This document shows, in pieces, positions 51,742 to 53,160 of a stretch of 53,160 bases of DNA. Below the pieces are notes generated by a model that searched no databases, was not told the DNA's origin, and saw only the letters and a program-made list of their open reading frames with translations. The stretch comes from CAZALT01 sp964485515 (lineage in GTDB: Bacteria > Actinomycetota > Acidimicrobiia > Acidimicrobiales > Acidimicrobilacustridaceae): assembly GCA_964485515.1 (NCBI GenBank), contig CAZALT010000004.1, positions 1 through 53,160 of the forward strand, in the 5' to 3' direction. The position numbers and the translations under genes are program-made. Each line of letters begins with the position of its first letter. Within the stretch, counting starts at the first letter, position 1.

Positions 51742-52500
51742 ATGACACTCGACGGGAAGATCGCGATCGTGACCGGGGCCGGCATGGGCATCGGTCGGGG
51801 CGTGGCCATCGCCTTGGCGAAGGTGGGTGCCGACGTCGCCGTGCTCGAGGCCGATGCGGACAACGCGAAGGCGACGGGGGCGGAGATCGAGGACATCGGC
51901 CGCCGATCGCTCGTCGCGAACGTCGACGTGAGCGATGGCACAGCATGCGATGCCGCGGTGCAGCAGGTAGTCGAGGAGCTGGGCGGCGTCGACATCCTGG
52001 TCAACGACGCGGTGCCGCCGTGGGAGCACACACCGTTCGTCGACCAAGACGAAGCCATCATCCGACGACACTTCGAGGTCGGGGTGATGGGCGCGTTCTA
52101 CCTGATGCGTGCGGTGCATCCGAAGATGGTCGATCGCGGCGGCGGATCCATCATCAACTTCGGATCGTGGGCGGGGGCCGAGGGGCTCCCCGGCTATGCC
52201 GGCTATGGAGCGGCGAAGGAGGGCATCCGGGCACTCACGAAGTGCGCGGCCATGGAGTGGGGCGTCGACGGCATCCGGGTCAACAACATCTGCCCGTGGG
52301 CGAACTCCGACGGGGCGCGGCGCTTCCTCGAGGAGAACCCGGAGGGCTACGCGGAGCAGCTCCAACGAGTGCCGATGCACCGGATCGGCGACTGCGAGCT
52401 GGACATCGGTCGGACGGTGGTCTTCCTGGCGAGCGATGCCAGCAGCTACATGACGGCGAACACGCTCATGGTCGCGGGTGGCCAGGGTGCCGTGCGGTGA
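51742..52500 (+). CDS. SDR-family oxidoreductase
   Basis: 252 residues. TGAGMGIG, VLEADA, a degenerate NDAV for NNAG, catalytic Ser in NFGSWAGAEG, GYGAAKEG and SDASSYMTANTLMVAGGQ. The usual DGG near the end is AGG. AAAGAGG precedes the ATG. Its stop overlaps the start of the SnoaL-like gene (GTGA), so the two probably act in sequence. Confidence 0.9.
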   Translation: MTLDGKIAIVTGAGMGIGRGVAIALAKVGADVAVLEADADNAKATGAEIEDIGRRSLVANVDVSDGTACDAAVQQVVEELGGVDILVNDAVPPWEHTPFVDQDEAIIRRHFEVGVMGAFYLMRAVHPKMVDRGGGSIINFGSWAGAEGLPGYAGYGAAKEGIRALTKCAAMEWGVDGIRVNNICPWANSDGARRFLEENPEGYAEQLQRVPMHRIGDCELDIGRTVVFLASDASSYMTANTLMVAGGQGAVR

Positions 52501-52955
52501 TCGACCACGCCTCGCTCGTCGAGCTGGCGCGCATCCAGCAGGTCCAGCTCACGTACGCCCTGGCGTTCGACACGAAGGACCTCGATGGCGTGCTCGGGGT
52601 GTTCGCCGACGACGCCGCCTGGGTCTCGCCCTACTCGGGGGAGCGCCAGGGGGCCGACGCGCTGGCCGAGATGTTCCGCAGCTCGTTCGCAGCGGTCGGC
52701 TCGTGCGCCCACGTCGTGGGCGCATCCCTGCTTACCGCCTTTGACGGCGACCGCGCTCGGTGCACGACCTACTTCCAGTCTGAGGTCGTGTACGACGGCG
52801 AGCCAACCACGCTGTGCTCCGACGTCGGGTACTACGAGGACGAGCTCGTCCGTTCGTCGGTCAGGTGGCGGATCACCCGTCGTGGCGTGCGCCTCCTGCT
52901 GCCGAGTCGCAAGGCCGAGTTCGCCCGCATGGAACTGCCCGACGCGTCGGGCTGA
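52497..52955 (+). CDS. SnoaL-like (NTF2-fold) protein
   Basis: 152 residues from a GTG overlapping the SDR stop. ARIQQVQLTYALAFDTKDLDGVLGVFADDAAW is the typical N-terminal helix pair and YSGERQGADALAEMF follows, as in SnoaL_4-type proteins. It may act as a dehydratase or isomerase next to the SDR. It is distinct from the one at 37234. It ends the last clear operon; two hairpins follow. Confidence 0.82.
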   Translation: MIDHASLVELARIQQVQLTYALAFDTKDLDGVLGVFADDAAWVSPYSGERQGADALAEMFRSSFAAVGSCAHVVGASLLTAFDGDRARCTTYFQSEVVYDGEPTTLCSDVGYYEDELVRSSVRWRITRRGVRLLLPSRKAEFARMELPDASG

Positions 52956-52971
52956 CCGCGCGCTCCTTCGC

Positions 52972-52993
52972 CTCCGGGTTCCGCCACCCGGAG
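52972..52993 (+). terminator. Hairpin after the SnoaL-like gene
   Basis: CTCCGGGT (52972-52979) pairs with ACCCGGAG (52986-52993) around TCCGCC. It begins 16 bases after the stop codon. Confidence 0.5.
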
Positions 52994-53033
52994 ACGATGG
53001 TGGCCACGTCGGTACGCCGACGCAGCGCCGCCA

Positions 53034-53066
53034 GGCCGACACCCCCACCCGCCGGGGGTGTCGGCC
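53034..53066. terminator. Strong GC-rich hairpin near the window end
   Basis: GGCCGACACCCCC (53034-53046) is perfectly complementary to GGGGGTGTCGGCC (53054-53066), loop ACCCGCC. A C-run rather than a T-run follows on the plus strand. The final 94 bases hold no gene I can support. Confidence 0.65.
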
Positions 53067-53160
53067 ACCCCCCCCATCCCGACTGGTGCCGGGCCCGACG
53101 TCGATCTACGCCACGGAGAACCGGGCCGAGGCGAAGGCCGGGCAGCGGAGCGCCTCGTCG

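Noticed and set aside
53086..53160. Open frame from a GTG running off the window end (VPGPTSIYATENRAEAK)
   Set aside because: Only 25 codons, no ribosome binding site, immediately after a hairpin; cannot be supported as a gene.

Overview
The window is GC-rich, densely packed chromosomal DNA. GTG and TTG starts are common and stop/start overlaps (ATGA, GTGA, TGATG) are frequent. F420-type LLM oxidoreductases, soluble P450s with 3Fe-4S ferredoxins, DUF1269 and DUF2510 proteins and many acyl-CoA dehydrogenases point to an actinobacterium. An Acidimicrobiia-like lineage is my guess; no rRNA or other marker is present to settle it. I see no tRNA, rRNA, CRISPR array, transposase or integrase.

Most of the window looks like one large catabolic region for a branched or alicyclic carboxylic acid (isoprenoid or steroid-like). 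It contains three P450s and two ferredoxins, two LLM oxidoreductases, eight intact SDRs, five acyl-CoA dehydrogenase genes forming two likely two-subunit enzymes plus one stand-alone enzyme, and a sixth of ACAD10/11 type. It also has four enoyl-CoA hydratases, two thiolases, a thiolase-like/DUF35 pair, an IpdAB-like CoA-transferase pair, a PaaK-like CoA ligase, a class III CoA-transferase, an alpha-methylacyl-CoA racemase and a phytanoyl-CoA-dioxygenase-like enzyme. Ring-opening enzymes of known steroid pathways are not visible, so the substrate is unproven.

Layout. 1-4396: PaaX-like regulator, P450, LLM enzyme, SDR and a broken SDR tail. 4525-9386: a less related block with modABC molybdate uptake (minus), DUF2510 and DUF1269 proteins, a nitronate-monooxygenase-like gene and a short tandem repeat. 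9568-11014: small ORF, APH-like kinase and a P450 N-terminal remnant. 11185-18600: lipoprotein binding protein, ferredoxin, P450, CoA-transferase A/B, CoA ligase, SDR, thioesterase. 18620-23644 (minus): two-subunit acyl-CoA dehydrogenase, enoyl-CoA hydratase, HSD10-like SDR, thiolase. 23799-25716: acyl-CoA dehydrogenase and a convergent TetR regulator. 26005-30165: hydratase, kinase, ACAD10/11-like enzyme, cyclase-family hydrolase. 30243-34288: SDR divergent from a second two-subunit dehydrogenase and a hydratase. 34458-42684: ABC importer ATPase and permease, SnoaL-like protein, LLM enzyme, thiolase-like/DUF35 pair, CoA-transferase, SDR. 42790-48917: small conserved gene, P450, ferredoxin, SDR, hydratase, thiolase, racemase. 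49273-52955: second binding protein, PhyH-like enzyme, SDR, SnoaL-like protein.

The most interesting signal is a shared 18-bp operator, consensus AACCTACT-N3-TAGTAT, found at nine clear places and as two weaker half-sites. It lies in front of most transcription units of the catabolic region, including both binding proteins, the ABC importer and the TetR gene itself. In three promoters the TAGTAT half coincides with the -10 box. I read this as one local TetR-controlled regulon. Other points of note are a split kinase plus ACAD10/11-like pair next to a possible lactone hydrolase, two paralogous Cys-rich binding proteins sharing one importer, and palindromic or tandem repeats placed in convergent gaps.
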